From positions 1-22,241 of the forward strand of contig CAZFUY010000047.1 of NCBI GenBank assembly GCA_964522445.1: 22,241 nucleotides of DNA, in the 5' to 3' direction. Shown piece after piece: positions 8,290-16,280 of this stretch. Source of the stretch: CAZFUY01 sp964522445. Lineage in GTDB: Bacteria; Pseudomonadota; Gammaproteobacteria; SZUA-229. Under the pieces are notes generated by a model. The model ran no database searches and was not told the DNA's origin. It was given only the letters and a program-made list of their open reading frames with translations. Positions within the stretch are counted from its first letter, which is position 1. Each line of letters starts with the position of its first letter. Made by a program: the position numbers and the translations under genes.

Positions 8290-8298
8290 GCCTATACA

Positions 8299-9669
8299 CT
8301 AGTTACTCAATATTCTTAATAAGTTAGTGTAATCTTCATTAATTTTATTATCAGATTCTTTTAATTCCGCAATTTTTCTACAACCATGCAGTATGGTTGT
8401 ATGATCCCGCCCACCAAATGCATCACCTATTTCAGGCAGACTATGATTGGTGAGTTCTTTGGACAATGCCATAGCAACCTGTCGAGGACGAGTTATAGAT
8501 CGACTGCGACGATTGGATAATAAATCTGAACTGCGAATCTTATAATATTCAGCAACAGTTTTTTGAATATTTTCAATAGTAATGAGTCTGTCCTGAAGAG
8601 CTATTAAATCCCGTAAAGTATCTTTGGCAAATTCCAGGCTAATAGGCTTACCGGTAAAATTGGCAGTTGCCATGACACGCCTTAATGAACCTTCTAGTTC
8701 TCGAATATTAGAACGAATACGCTTAGCAATAAAAAAGGCGACTTCATTAGGTAATGCAATGCCGAACTCTTCAGCTTTTTTATGCAAAATAGCCACCCGA
8801 GTTTCTAGCTCGGGTGGCTCAATACAAACCGGTAAACCCCAGCCAAAGCGTGATTTTAATCGTTCTTCTAGCCCGTCTATTTCTTTAGGGTAGCGATCAC
8901 AGGTGAGAATGATTTGTCTGCCACCTTCGAGCAAAGCATTAAAGGTGTGAAAAAATTCTTCCTGCGATCGTTCTTTACCCGCAAAGAACTGAATATCATC
9001 AATTAACAGGGCATCCAGAGATCGGTAAAAATGTTTAAATTCATCGATAGCATTGTGTTGTAGCGCTTTGATCATATGACCCACAAACCGTTCTGAATGC
9101 AGATAAACAATTTTTGCGTCAGGATTAATTTCTCGCATGCGGTTTCCTACCGCATGCATAATATGGGTTTTACCTAAACCTACACCGCCGTAAAGTAACA
9201 ATGGGTTAGAAGAAGTACCGGGACTTTCAGCCACCTGTAGTGAAGCAGCTCTGGCTAATTGATTAGATTTACCCTCAACAAAGTTTTCGAATGTAAATCC
9301 CTTATTAAGGTTATGGTCAATGTTTTGTACAATAGACGGTGCAGGAGCAAAAGTAGGTTCTCTGGTTCTGCTGTTGTTTTGAACAGGTTCAGTCACCGTA
9401 CGCTGTGGTTTTTTATGTTGCACATTTTGAGTGCCTATTTCCAGGGATACCTGCACTGGATTATCGGCAGATAACTGTTCAGCAATCTGATTAATCTGCC
9501 CCATAAAATGCTGGTTAACCCAGTCAAGAACAAATCTATTGGGTGCCAGCAGGCGTAAAGAACCCGTGTCTTCAATGATTTGCAGAGGGCGAATCCAGGT
9601 ATTTAGCTGTTGATCAGATAGTTCCTGTTCCAGCAACTGCAGGCATTTGCCCCACAAAGCGACACTCAC
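8299..9669 (-). CDS. dnaA: Chromosomal replication initiator DnaA
   Basis: AAA+ ATPase that binds DnaA boxes, melts the origin and recruits the DnaB helicase. It has 456 residues (E. coli 467). Domain I (about 1-85, SLWxxCLxxLE-type start), a short linker, AAA+ domain III with Walker A GGVGLGKT (161-168) and Walker B LLIDDIQ (221-227), and domain IV with the DNA-binding signature around GGRDHTTILHGC (422-425 is DHTT) are all present. The start codon is GTG (complement of 9667-9669), as in E. coli dnaA; GGGGA lies about 10 nt before it. It is the first gene of the leftward operon. No clear promoter could be assigned upstream. Confidence 0.98.
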   Translation of the reverse strand: MSVALWGKCLQLLEQELSDQQLNTWIRPLQIIEDTGSLRLLAPNRFVLDWVNQHFMGQINQIAEQLSADNPVQVSLEIGTQNVQHKKPQRTVTEPVQNNSRTREPTFAPAPSIVQNIDHNLNKGFTFENFVEGKSNQLARAASLQVAESPGTSSNPLLLYGGVGLGKTHIMHAVGNRMREINPDAKIVYLHSERFVGHMIKALQHNAIDEFKHFYRSLDALLIDDIQFFAGKERSQEEFFHTFNALLEGGRQIILTCDRYPKEIDGLEERLKSRFGWGLPVCIEPPELETRVAILHKKAEEFGIALPNEVAFFIAKRIRSNIRELEGSLRRVMATANFTGKPISLEFAKDTLRDLIALQDRLITIENIQKTVAEYYKIRSSDLLSNRRSRSITRPRQVAMALSKELTNHSLPEIGDAFGGRDHTTILHGCRKIAELKESDNKINEDYTNLLRILSN

Positions 9670-9836
9670 TTCGTTAGTTCCCCAAAATATAATGCCTGAT
9701 GCTATGAACTCAGGTTAAGTGAAAAAAGAACAGAACATTCTATACCTCTATACTGAGTGATTAAATAGAAAACTGATAAATTAAGTATCTTAAGGATGCA
9801 CTGACCAAGTCTGATTATTTTACGCGGGCTAAAATA

Positions 9837-9905
9837 GTTTGTATTTACCTCGAAGTTCGTTGCAATAGAGCGACTATTCCGTCTCACTCCGTGAAAAATA
9901 CAAAC
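9837..9905. other. Structured element in the dnaA-rpmH spacer
   Basis: The 380-bp gene-free spacer 9670-10049 contains GTTTGTATTT (9837-9846) inverted perfectly as AAATACAAAC (9896-9905), enclosing 49 nt. Inside are smaller stems: AATAG/CTATT around AGCGA, the 9-mer CGAAGTTCG, and TCAC/GTGA around TCC. The plus strand continues CCTTTTTTC, so the fold has an intrinsic-terminator look in that direction, but no plus-strand gene lies before it. In the leftward direction it would be part of a long dnaA leader. It may be a leader structure, a small RNA or a repeat; nothing recognised. The rest of the spacer holds the rpmH promoter and no convincing open frame. Confidence 0.5.
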
Positions 9906-9980
9906 CCTTTTTTCTCAGCCTAATTCTAACCATACTTAATCAGGGTATCCTTAAACAAAATAAATTTTTATCGAATTACT

Positions 9981-10009
9981 TTGACTCAAAAAGCCGCTGC
10001 CAGTAGAAT
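9981..10009 (+). promoter_or_regulatory. Sigma-70 promoter for rpmH
   Basis: TTGACT (9981-9986), 17 nt, TAGAAT (10004-10009). Both hexamers are near consensus at optimal spacing, and the -10 lies 40 bp before the rpmH ATG. It presumably drives rpmH-rnpA-yidD and perhaps yidC. Confidence 0.8.
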
Positions 10010-10049
10010 ACACCACCCAATTTTTCATGATTGATATAGGTCAGAACCA

Positions 10050-10184
10050 ATGAAAAGAACGTTTCAACCAAGTCGCATCAAACGTGCCCGCACACACGGT
10101 TTCCGTGCTCGTAGTCGTACCGTTGGTGGTCGTAAAGTATTAAAAGCTCGCCGTTCAAAAGGTAGAGCACGTTTATCAGCTTAA
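10050..10184 (+). CDS. rpmH: 50S ribosomal protein L34
   Basis: Small basic protein of the large ribosomal subunit, 44 residues. It starts MKRTFQPSRIKRARTHGF and continues with the conserved GRKVLKARRSKGRARL tail, which identifies L34; E. coli L34 is 46 residues. It sits at its universal position, just ahead of rnpA and divergent from dnaA. AGGT about 10 nt before the ATG may serve as the ribosome-binding site. Confidence 0.97.
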   Translation: MKRTFQPSRIKRARTHGFRARSRTVGGRKVLKARRSKGRARLSA

Positions 10185-10213
10185 GCTAAATTATCTTAGA
10201 TTTGGCTTAAATA

Positions 10214-10585
10214 ATGGTTAATGGGGCGCACTTTAAACGTAGTGCCCGGCTTTTGAAGCCTGCAGAATTCAGTCGAGTTTTTAAAAAAGCGATTAGATCG
10301 AGTGACCGCATGCTAACCATACTGGTAGCAGCCAATGATTTAGGATATCCACGCTTAGGTTTAGCCATATCTAAAAAACATGCAAAGCGTGCAGTAGATC
10401 GTAATCGTATCAAACGGATTATCAGAGAAAGTTTTCGATTAAATCAGGCAAATTTGCCAGCAGCTGATTTTGTCATTATGGCAAAACCTTTAACAAAGTC
10501 GGTAATTAATGCAGATTTGTTTGAATCACTGGATAATCACTGGAGCAGGCTGATAAAGAAATGCGCAAAATCCTCATCGGACTAA
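10214..10585 (+). CDS. rnpA: Ribonuclease P protein component
   Basis: Protein cofactor of RNase P, which together with the catalytic RNA trims the 5' leader of pre-tRNAs. It has 123 residues, similar to E. coli RnpA (119). The family motif appears as AVDRNRIKRIIRESFR, with the RNR core at residues 63-65, and FKRSARLLKPAEFSRVF is the usual N-terminal block. It starts 29 bp after rpmH and overlaps yidD by 25 bp, so translation of the two is probably coupled. Confidence 0.96.
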   Translation: MVNGAHFKRSARLLKPAEFSRVFKKAIRSSDRMLTILVAANDLGYPRLGLAISKKHAKRAVDRNRIKRIIRESFRLNQANLPAADFVIMAKPLTKSVINADLFESLDNHWSRLIKKCAKSSSD

Positions 10586-10791
10586 TCCGCATTTATCAAT
10601 ACGCTATTAGCCCATTTTTACCTCCCCATTGCCGTTATACTCCCACATGCTCAACATATGCAGTTGAAGCAATTGGCCGTTTTGGTATATTGCGCGGTGG
10701 CTGGATGGCATTACGCCGAATTGGGCGCTGTCATCCATGGCATGAAGGTGGCCATGATCCGGTTCCTGAAGTCAAAAAACATAGTGAGTAG
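10561..10791 (+). CDS. yidD: Membrane protein insertion efficiency factor YidD
   Basis: Small membrane-associated protein that aids YidC/Sec-dependent insertion of inner-membrane proteins. The 76 residues include an amphipathic N-terminus (MRKILIGLIRIYQYAISPFL), the hallmark CRYTPTCSTYAVEAI with its two cysteines, and RIGRCHPWHEGGHDPVP. It overlaps the 3' end of rnpA in another frame and precedes yidC by 79 bp, the conserved order. Confidence 0.96.
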   Translation: MRKILIGLIRIYQYAISPFLPPHCRYTPTCSTYAVEAIGRFGILRGGWMALRRIGRCHPWHEGGHDPVPEVKKHSE

Positions 10792-10803
10792 TCAGTATTT
10801 AGC

Positions 10804-10841
10804 GTAACGACTCAGATTGTCCCTGAAATCCGAGTCGTTAC
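10804..10841. repeat. Hairpin in yidD-yidC spacer
   Basis: GTAACGACTC (10804-10813) is inverted perfectly at 10832-10841. After one mismatch the stem continues with GATT/AATC, leaving an 8-nt loop. There is no T-tract after it, so it is not a standard terminator. It could be an mRNA processing or stability element, or a small repeat. Confidence 0.55.
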
Positions 10842-10870
10842 TAAATTAAACAACACTAACGAAGAAGCTA

Positions 10871-12505
10871 ATGGAAAACCAACGTACCCTGCTCTATATA
10901 ACCCTTTTCTTTATGCTGTTCATGATATGGCAGGCATGGGAGCAGGACTATGGTCCAAAACCAGCACCAATACCTGTTGAAGCTAAAGCAAATGTAGATA
11001 CATCTATTCCTCAGGCTGCAGATATTATTGATGATACGCCCGGTGTGGCTTCACCTGCGGCAACTGTTCCTCGAGCTGAAATGACACCCGCAAAAGGTAA
11101 GATTATAAAAATTATTACAGATGTAATGGTTTTAGAAATTAATACCGAAGGCGGTACTATTGGAAAACTTAATTTACGCAAATACCCCAAAAGTGCCGAT
11201 AAGATGGAAGAAAGCTTCGAGTTATTTTCTACATCTGAAACAAATTTTTATATTGCACAATCTGGCTTAATCTCATCAACATCACCCGCGCCTAATCATC
11301 ATGCTCTTTATTATGCAGAACAGGATGAATATCGTTTAGCCGAAGGTCAGGATGAATTAAAAGTAAAACTGGTCTGGCAGGATAAAGCGGTTACGGTTAG
11401 TAAAATTTACACATTCCACCGTGATAATTATGTTATCGATGTTGATCATATCGTGGCCACTAATGAGGAATGGACGGGTAGCCAGTATCGTCAGTTAACA
11501 CGTGGTGAATCTGATGGTCGTGGAGAGTCTAAATTTATTCATACCTATACTGGTGGCGTGGTTTATAACGATGAAATCAAATATGAAAAAGTTAAATTTG
11601 GTGATATAGCAGATAGTAATTTTAGAATGAATATGAAAGATGGCTGGATTGCCATGATTCAGCATTACTTCCTGGCGGCCTGGGTGCCTGATCGTAATGA
11701 AAGTAATTTTGCCTATTCTAAACACCCAGGTCCAAACCGTTATATTTTAGGTTTGCGCTCACCTGCTATAAAAATTGCAGCTGGTCAGCAGGGGCAGTTT
11801 CATAGTCAGCTGGTTGTGGGCCCTAAAATTCAGGAGCGTCTGGAAAAAATTGCTAAAGGTTTAGAGCTAACGGTTGACTATGGTGTGCTCACTATTCTGG
11901 CGAAACCCCTGTTCTGGTTGTTGAAGTTATACCACGGTATTTTTGAAAACTGGGGTTGGGCGATTATATTTCTGACACTGACAGTTAAATTATTGTTTTA
12001 TAAACTATCAGAAGCCAGTTATCGTTCCATGGCAAAAATGCGCAAAGTTGCACCTAAATTACAGGCTATGAAAGAGCGTTTTGGTGATGATCGTCAGGCC
12101 ATGAGTCAGGCTATGATGAAAATGTATAAAGAGGAAAAAATTAATCCTCTGGGCGGCTGTTTGCCCATTCTGGTACAGATGCCTGTATTCATTGCCCTGT
12201 ACTGGGTATTACTGGAAACTGTAGAAATGCGTAATGCACCGTTTGCATTATGGATTACCAATCTGTCAGAACAGGACCCTTATTATGTATTACCCGTAAT
12301 AATGGGCTTATCTATGTTTCTTCAACAAAGGTTGAACCCTGCACCGGTTGATCCTATTCAGCAAAAAGTATTTCAGTTTATGCCGCTAATGTTTACCGTG
12401 TTCTTCCTGTTTTTCCCATCAGGACTGGTGCTCTACTGGGTGGTAAATAATATTTTATCTATTACGCAACAATGGATAATTACCAAACGAATAGAAAATT
12501 CTTAA
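10871..12505 (+). CDS. yidC: Membrane protein insertase YidC
   Basis: Inner-membrane insertase of the YidC/Oxa1/Alb3 family, which works alone or with SecYEG. The 544 residues match E. coli YidC (548). It has an N-terminal membrane helix (about 6-22, LLYITLFFMLFMIWQAW), a large periplasmic domain (about 60-335), then the C-terminal insertase core of five membrane helices, including GWAIIFLTLTVKLLFYKLSE, GGCLPILVQMPVFIALYWVL and the final PSGLVLYWVVNNILSITQQW. The cytoplasmic coiled region YRSMAKMRKVAPKLQAMKER is present. It probably inserts products such as the ATP synthase c subunit encoded later in the window. Confidence 0.98.
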   Translation: MENQRTLLYITLFFMLFMIWQAWEQDYGPKPAPIPVEAKANVDTSIPQAADIIDDTPGVASPAATVPRAEMTPAKGKIIKIITDVMVLEINTEGGTIGKLNLRKYPKSADKMEESFELFSTSETNFYIAQSGLISSTSPAPNHHALYYAEQDEYRLAEGQDELKVKLVWQDKAVTVSKIYTFHRDNYVIDVDHIVATNEEWTGSQYRQLTRGESDGRGESKFIHTYTGGVVYNDEIKYEKVKFGDIADSNFRMNMKDGWIAMIQHYFLAAWVPDRNESNFAYSKHPGPNRYILGLRSPAIKIAAGQQGQFHSQLVVGPKIQERLEKIAKGLELTVDYGVLTILAKPLFWLLKLYHGIFENWGWAIIFLTLTVKLLFYKLSEASYRSMAKMRKVAPKLQAMKERFGDDRQAMSQAMMKMYKEEKINPLGGCLPILVQMPVFIALYWVLLETVEMRNAPFALWITNLSEQDPYYVLPVIMGLSMFLQQRLNPAPVDPIQQKVFQFMPLMFTVFFLFFPSGLVLYWVVNNILSITQQWIITKRIENS

Positions 12506-12513
12506 ATATGTGT

Positions 12514-12545
12514 TTCCCCCTCCCTTAACAGGGGGGAATATTTTT
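12514..12545 (+). terminator. Possible intrinsic terminator after yidC
   Basis: TTCCCCC (12514-12520) pairs with GGGGGAA (12532-12538) around an 11-nt loop and is followed directly by TATTTTT (12539-12545). It begins 9 nt after the yidC stop codon, which suits separation of yidC from mnmE. The stem is only 7 bp, so some read-through is likely. Confidence 0.6.
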
Positions 12546-12564
12546 CAGGCAACTCTCTTACTAT

Positions 12565-13911
12565 ATGTCTACCGTCGATACCATTGCAGCCATAGCAACA
12601 CCTCCAGGCAAAGGTGGTGTAGGCATAGTGCGGGTATCTGGCTCGAAATGCTGCGAAATAGCCGATAAAGTTCTTGGAAAATGTCCAAACGTTCGAAAAG
12701 CAGAATACCTGCCCTTCAAAGATAGCAATAATGAAATTATAGATACAGGTATTGCCATCTATTTTCAAAAGCCCCATTCATTTACCGGCGAAGATGTTCT
12801 GGAATTACAGGCACATGGCGGCCCGGTTGTTTTAGATATGCTGCTCAAAAGAGTGCTAAGCCTGGGTGCTCGAATGGCACGAGCGGGTGAATTTACGGAG
12901 CAGGCCTTTTTAAATGACAAAATGGATCTGGCTCAGGCAGAAGCCGTGGCTGATTTAATAGAGGCAGATTCAGTGGATGCTGCAAAAGCAGCGGTTAGAT
13001 CATTACAGGGTGATTTTTCACGAACAGTGCATGATCTTGTAGAGAAAATCATCGAACTTCGTTTATATGTTGAGGCTGCCCTTGATTTCCCCGAAGAAGA
13101 AATAGATTTTATTTCTGATGGAAAAGTCAGTACTAAATTATCAGAAATAGAACAGGCTCTGGTTGATGTATTTAAGTCAGCCCGACAGGGTTGTCTGTTG
13201 CGGGAAGGTATGACGCTGGTTATCGTAGGCCGACCTAATGCAGGAAAATCCAGTTTATTAAACAGGCTGGCTGGAAAGGAATCAGCTATTGTCACAGATA
13301 TTCCCGGTACAACAAGAGATGTGTTGCGGGAACATATTCAAATTGATGGGCTACCTCTGCATGTTATAGATACTGCAGGCCTTAGAGACAGCAATGATCC
13401 TATAGAACAGGAGGGAGTGAGGCGAGCCTGGATTGAAATTGAGAAAGCTGATCAAATTCTGTTATTAGTGGATGACGAGCACCCTAAAGAAGATCATCTG
13501 GAAATAGAGGCAAAACTCCCCAAAGAAATTGGTGTGACACGGGTATTCAATAAAATCGATATCAGTGGTCGAAAAGCCGGCCTAATTGAAACAGAACAGG
13601 AAGTGGATATTGCGTTAAGTGCAAAAACAGGAGAAGGGCTGGATTTATTAAAAGAGCACTTAAAAAAATGTATAGGCTATGAGCAGTCAACAGAAGGCCA
13701 TTTTATGGCGCGTCGCCGGCATTTAGATGCGCTGGATATGGCAGAAGAACATTTAAAACTTGCCAGATACAATTTAGAAGAATTACAGGCAGGTGAATTA
13801 CTGGCCGAAGAATTGCGTCAGGTACAGGAAGCATTGAATGAAATTACGGGAGAATTTACGTCCGATGATTTACTGGGGCGAATTTTTTCCAGCTTCTGTA
13901 TAGGCAAATAG
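12565..13911 (+). CDS. mnmE: tRNA modification GTPase MnmE
   Basis: With MnmG it installs the (carboxymethyl)aminomethyl group at C5 of wobble uridine 34 in certain tRNAs. It has 448 residues (E. coli 454). The N-terminal folate-binding domain starts with DTIAAIATPPGKGGVGIVRVSG and contains SFTGEDVLELQAHGG. The inserted G domain carries G1 GRPNAGKS (222-229), the PGTTRD switch, DTAG (269-272), NKID and a SAKTGEG-type G5. The C-terminal CIGK includes the conserved cysteine. The ATG at 12565 fits homologues, though no strong ribosome-binding site is visible. mnmG follows after 108 bp. Confidence 0.98.
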   Translation: MSTVDTIAAIATPPGKGGVGIVRVSGSKCCEIADKVLGKCPNVRKAEYLPFKDSNNEIIDTGIAIYFQKPHSFTGEDVLELQAHGGPVVLDMLLKRVLSLGARMARAGEFTEQAFLNDKMDLAQAEAVADLIEADSVDAAKAAVRSLQGDFSRTVHDLVEKIIELRLYVEAALDFPEEEIDFISDGKVSTKLSEIEQALVDVFKSARQGCLLREGMTLVIVGRPNAGKSSLLNRLAGKESAIVTDIPGTTRDVLREHIQIDGLPLHVIDTAGLRDSNDPIEQEGVRRAWIEIEKADQILLLVDDEHPKEDHLEIEAKLPKEIGVTRVFNKIDISGRKAGLIETEQEVDIALSAKTGEGLDLLKEHLKKCIGYEQSTEGHFMARRRHLDALDMAEEHLKLARYNLEELQAGELLAEELRQVQEALNEITGEFTSDDLLGRIFSSFCIGK

Positions 13912-13917
13912 TTCAGG

Positions 13918-13943
13918 GGTCGGAGTCAAACTTGACTCCGACC
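13918..13943. repeat. Perfect palindrome after mnmE (GGGGTCGGAGTCAAA type)
   Basis: GGTCGGAGTCAA and TTGACTCCGACC form a perfect 12-bp inverted repeat separated by AC, 6 nt after the mnmE stop codon. No T-run follows. GGGGTCRGAGTCAAA-type palindromes are, from memory, dispersed in many proteobacteria and often near REP-associated transposases; that link is not testable here. A diverged relative lies at 19751-19825. Confidence 0.75.
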
Positions 13944-13980
13944 GCGATTCCACATTCTGTATAGTAAAATTTCAGAAGAA

Positions 13981-14019
13981 TTCCTTTAACCTTTAACCCT
14001 TGTACCTTATCCTTCCCCC
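13981..14019 (+). promoter_or_regulatory. Pyrimidine-rich, Shine-Dalgarno-less leader of mnmG
   Basis: The 39 nt ahead of the mnmG ATG have no purine-rich ribosome-binding site. Instead they repeat CCTTTAA twice and continue with CCTT-containing variants up to CCCCC directly before the ATG. Such tracts can be bound by ribosomal protein S1, but that role here is inference. Confidence 0.4.
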
Positions 14020-15900
14020 ATGTTTTATACAGACTCCTACGACGTAATAGTGATTGGTGGCGGCCATGCCGGCACAGAAGCAGCATTAGCAGCTGCACGC
14101 ATGGGTTCAAAAACTTTATTGTTATCTCATAATATTGAAACCCTGGGTCAAATGAGCTGCAACCCTGCCATCGGCGGCATTGGAAAAGGCCATCTGGTAA
14201 AAGAAATTGATGCCATGGGTGGCATTATGGGAAAAGCAGCGGATAAAGGCGGTATTCAATTTCGTATATTAAATCGCCGCAAAGGCCCTGCAGTGCGAGC
14301 AACCCGAGCGCAGGCAGATCGTCAGCTCTATAGACAGGCCATTCGAGAGGCATTAGAAAACCAGCCAAATTTACAGTTATTTCAGCAATCTGTTGATGAC
14401 CTGATTGTAGAAAATAATCAAGTAACAGGTGTTGTGACTCAAATGGGGCTTAAGTTTAAAGCCAAGGCCGTGGTTCTAACGGTAGGTACATTTTTAGATG
14501 GTTTAATTCATATTGGAGAAAGCCATTATTCAGGTGGTAGAGCTGGAGACCCGCCATCCATTTCATTATCCAGACGTTTACGTGATTTGCCTTTTCGAGT
14601 GGATCGCTTAAAAACAGGCACACCACCTCGTATTGATTCGCGCTCCATTGATTATTCAGAATTACAGGAACAACCGGGTGATACGCCCACGCCCGTATTT
14701 TCATTTACTGGTTCAGTCAATGACCACCCGCAACAAATCAGCTGTCACATTACCTATACCAATGAAAAAACTCACGATATTATTCGTGCGGGTTTGCACC
14801 GTTCACCCATGTATTCAGGCATTATCGAAGGAGTAGGGCCGCGTTACTGCCCCTCTATCGAAGATAAAGTCGTGCGTTTTGCGGATAAAAATTCCCACCA
14901 GATATTTATTGAGCCAGAAGGCCTGACGACTAATGAAATTTATCCCAATGGTATTTCCACCAGTCTGCCATTTGATGTGCAGTTAGATTATGTGCGTTCA
15001 ATCAAGGGTTTTGAAAATGCGCATATTACCCGCCCCGGTTATGCCATTGAATATGATTATTTTGACCCACGGGACTTAAAACCCACATTAGAAAGCAAAT
15101 TTATAAAGGGCCTGTTTTTTGCCGGTCAGATCAATGGCACTACTGGTTATGAAGAAGCCGCAGCGCAGGGCATGCTGGCGGCTATCAATGCCAGTCAGCA
15201 GGTGGCTGATAAAGAAGAGTGGTATCCCAAACGAGATCAGGCTTATATTGGTGTGCTGGTAGATGACCTGATAACCAGCGGCACAGCAGAACCCTATCGT
15301 ATGTTTACCAGTCGAGCTGAATACAGGCTTATTTTACGAGAAGACAATGCCGATTTACGCTTAACAGAACAGGCTCATAAATTAGGTTTAGTAACTGACT
15401 TACATTGGCAGGCTTTTGTAGAAAAAAAGGAAGCTATAGAAAAAGAACAACAACGCCTGCATGATTTCTGGGTGCCAGCAAAATCTGAAATATCAGATAA
15501 ATTAAAACAATTCCTGGGCAAACCATTAAGCAAAGAAGCACGTGTTATTGATTTGCTGCGCCGCCCTGAACTGGATTATGAAAAACTAATGACCATTGAA
15601 GCTTTAGGGCCAGCGGTAAAAGATTCTGCGGTAGCCGAACAGGTAGAAATCCAGGCCAAATATCAGGGTTATTTAAATCGACAATTAGAAGAAATAGAAA
15701 AAGCCCGACGCTATGAAGAAAAAGCCATTCCTGAAAATATGAATTACGCTGAAGTGAATGGACTATCTAATGAAGTAAGACAAAAGCTTATTGATCACAG
15801 GCCAGCAACACTGGGTCAGGCGGGACGTATATCAGGCGTAACACCTGCTGCGATTTCATTATTACTGGTGCATTTGAAGAAAAAGCAGCTTTCCGCTTAG
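14020..15900 (+). CDS. mnmG: tRNA uridine-5-carboxymethylaminomethyl modification enzyme MnmG (GidA)
   Basis: FAD-dependent partner of MnmE in wobble-uridine modification of tRNA. The 626 residues match E. coli MnmG (629). The N-terminal FAD-binding fold reads DVIVIGGGHAGTEAALAA (GGGHAG at 13-18), followed by MSCNPAIGGIGKGHLVKE, the NRRKGPAVRATRAQAD block, GTFLDGLIHIGE, and the C-terminal helical region ending GRISGVTPAAISLLLVHLKKK. The start matches homologues (MFYxDxxDVI). In many gammaproteobacteria rsmG follows directly; here about 1.4 kb of other genes separates them. Confidence 0.98.
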   Translation: MFYTDSYDVIVIGGGHAGTEAALAAARMGSKTLLLSHNIETLGQMSCNPAIGGIGKGHLVKEIDAMGGIMGKAADKGGIQFRILNRRKGPAVRATRAQADRQLYRQAIREALENQPNLQLFQQSVDDLIVENNQVTGVVTQMGLKFKAKAVVLTVGTFLDGLIHIGESHYSGGRAGDPPSISLSRRLRDLPFRVDRLKTGTPPRIDSRSIDYSELQEQPGDTPTPVFSFTGSVNDHPQQISCHITYTNEKTHDIIRAGLHRSPMYSGIIEGVGPRYCPSIEDKVVRFADKNSHQIFIEPEGLTTNEIYPNGISTSLPFDVQLDYVRSIKGFENAHITRPGYAIEYDYFDPRDLKPTLESKFIKGLFFAGQINGTTGYEEAAAQGMLAAINASQQVADKEEWYPKRDQAYIGVLVDDLITSGTAEPYRMFTSRAEYRLILREDNADLRLTEQAHKLGLVTDLHWQAFVEKKEAIEKEQQRLHDFWVPAKSEISDKLKQFLGKPLSKEARVIDLLRRPELDYEKLMTIEALGPAVKDSAVAEQVEIQAKYQGYLNRQLEEIEKARRYEEKAIPENMNYAEVNGLSNEVRQKLIDHRPATLGQAGRISGVTPAAISLLLVHLKKKQLSA

Positions 15901-15952
15901 GTTATTGAGGTTGATGAAGTGGCCTCTTTGTCATTATAAATTTTCCCAGATT

Positions 15953-15981
15953 TTGAGTTTACCCAGGTAACCAGCTACAAT
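15953..15981 (+). promoter_or_regulatory. Promoter and likely operator of the toxin-antitoxin pair
   Basis: TTGAGT (15953-15958), 17 nt, TACAAT (15976-15981). The spacer contains the inverted repeat TTACC-CA-GGTAA, and an imperfect palindrome of TGTAAT...ATACA type follows at 15981-15999. Type II antitoxins of the ribbon-helix-helix class normally repress their own promoter by binding such sites. The antitoxin ATG is 33 bp beyond the -10, with AGGTG as its ribosome-binding site. Confidence 0.65.
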
Positions 15982-16013
15982 GTAATACATATTAATACAA
16001 AGTAGGTGAAGTC

Positions 16014-16280
16014 ATGGGTGTAACTAGCATAAGACTACGGCCAGAAATAGAAAGCCCCCTTGAAAATCTGGCTATAAAATTAGATAGAAGCAAAAATTAT
16101 ATTATAAATCAGGCAATAAAAGAATTTCTGGAGCGTAAAGGAGTTGCTCAACAGCGTTGGGTTGAAACGCTTGAGGCAATAGATTCAGTAAAATCAGGTA
16201 AAGTTATTGATGAAGTTGAGGTAAATGAATGGCTTGAAAGTTGGGGCAGTAATAATGAGTTGAAGCCACCTAAAATATGA
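16014..16280 (+). CDS. Ribbon-helix-helix (CopG-type) antitoxin
   Basis: An 88-residue protein whose first half is a typical ribbon-helix-helix DNA-binding domain: the strand TSIRLRPEIESPLENLA, then helices LDRSKNYIINQAIKEFLERK. The acidic C-terminal half (ETLEAIDSVKSGKVIDEVEVNEWLESWG) is of the kind that wraps a ParE-type toxin. Its TGA overlaps the ATG of the next gene (ATGA), the tight coupling usual for type II toxin-antitoxin operons. It lies between mnmG and rsmG, outside the core operon content, so it was probably acquired. Confidence 0.88.
   Translation: MGVTSIRLRPEIESPLENLAIKLDRSKNYIINQAIKEFLERKGVAQQRWVETLEAIDSVKSGKVIDEVEVNEWLESWGSNNELKPPKI

Larger units (their letters stand above)
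8068..8298. other. oriC: Candidate chromosomal replication origin (oriC)
   Basis: The spacer between dnaA and dnaN has three perfect DnaA 9-mers (two as TGTGGATAA, one as TTATCCACA) within 154 bp. Beside dnaN, 8082-8124 is almost pure A/T with alternating TA, a plausible unwinding element. The other usual location, the dnaA-rpmH spacer, has no perfect 9-mer, and neither does the region before mnmG that serves as oriC in E. coli. Leftward and rightward gene blocks diverge close by, as expected near an origin. The dnaN promoter must also lie in or upstream of this stretch. Confidence 0.75.

Noticed and set aside
9702..9887. A 61-codon minus-strand frame in the dnaA-rpmH spacer
   Set aside because: No recognisable protein pattern or ribosome-binding site; it overlaps the structured element and is explained as chance.
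11499..11504. CACGTG cores at 11499, 15539, 18650 and 19265 as extra parS sites
   Set aside because: Only the central six bases match; the flanks lack the TGTTC/GAACA arms.
13932..13965. Promoter for mnmG made of TTGACT (13932) and TATAGT (13960)
   Set aside because: The spacing is 22 nt, too long for a normal sigma-70 promoter, and the TTGACT is part of the palindrome arm.
13912..14019. E. coli-like oriC next to mnmG
   Set aside because: No DnaA 9-mer is present there; the stretch holds a palindrome and a pyrimidine-rich leader.
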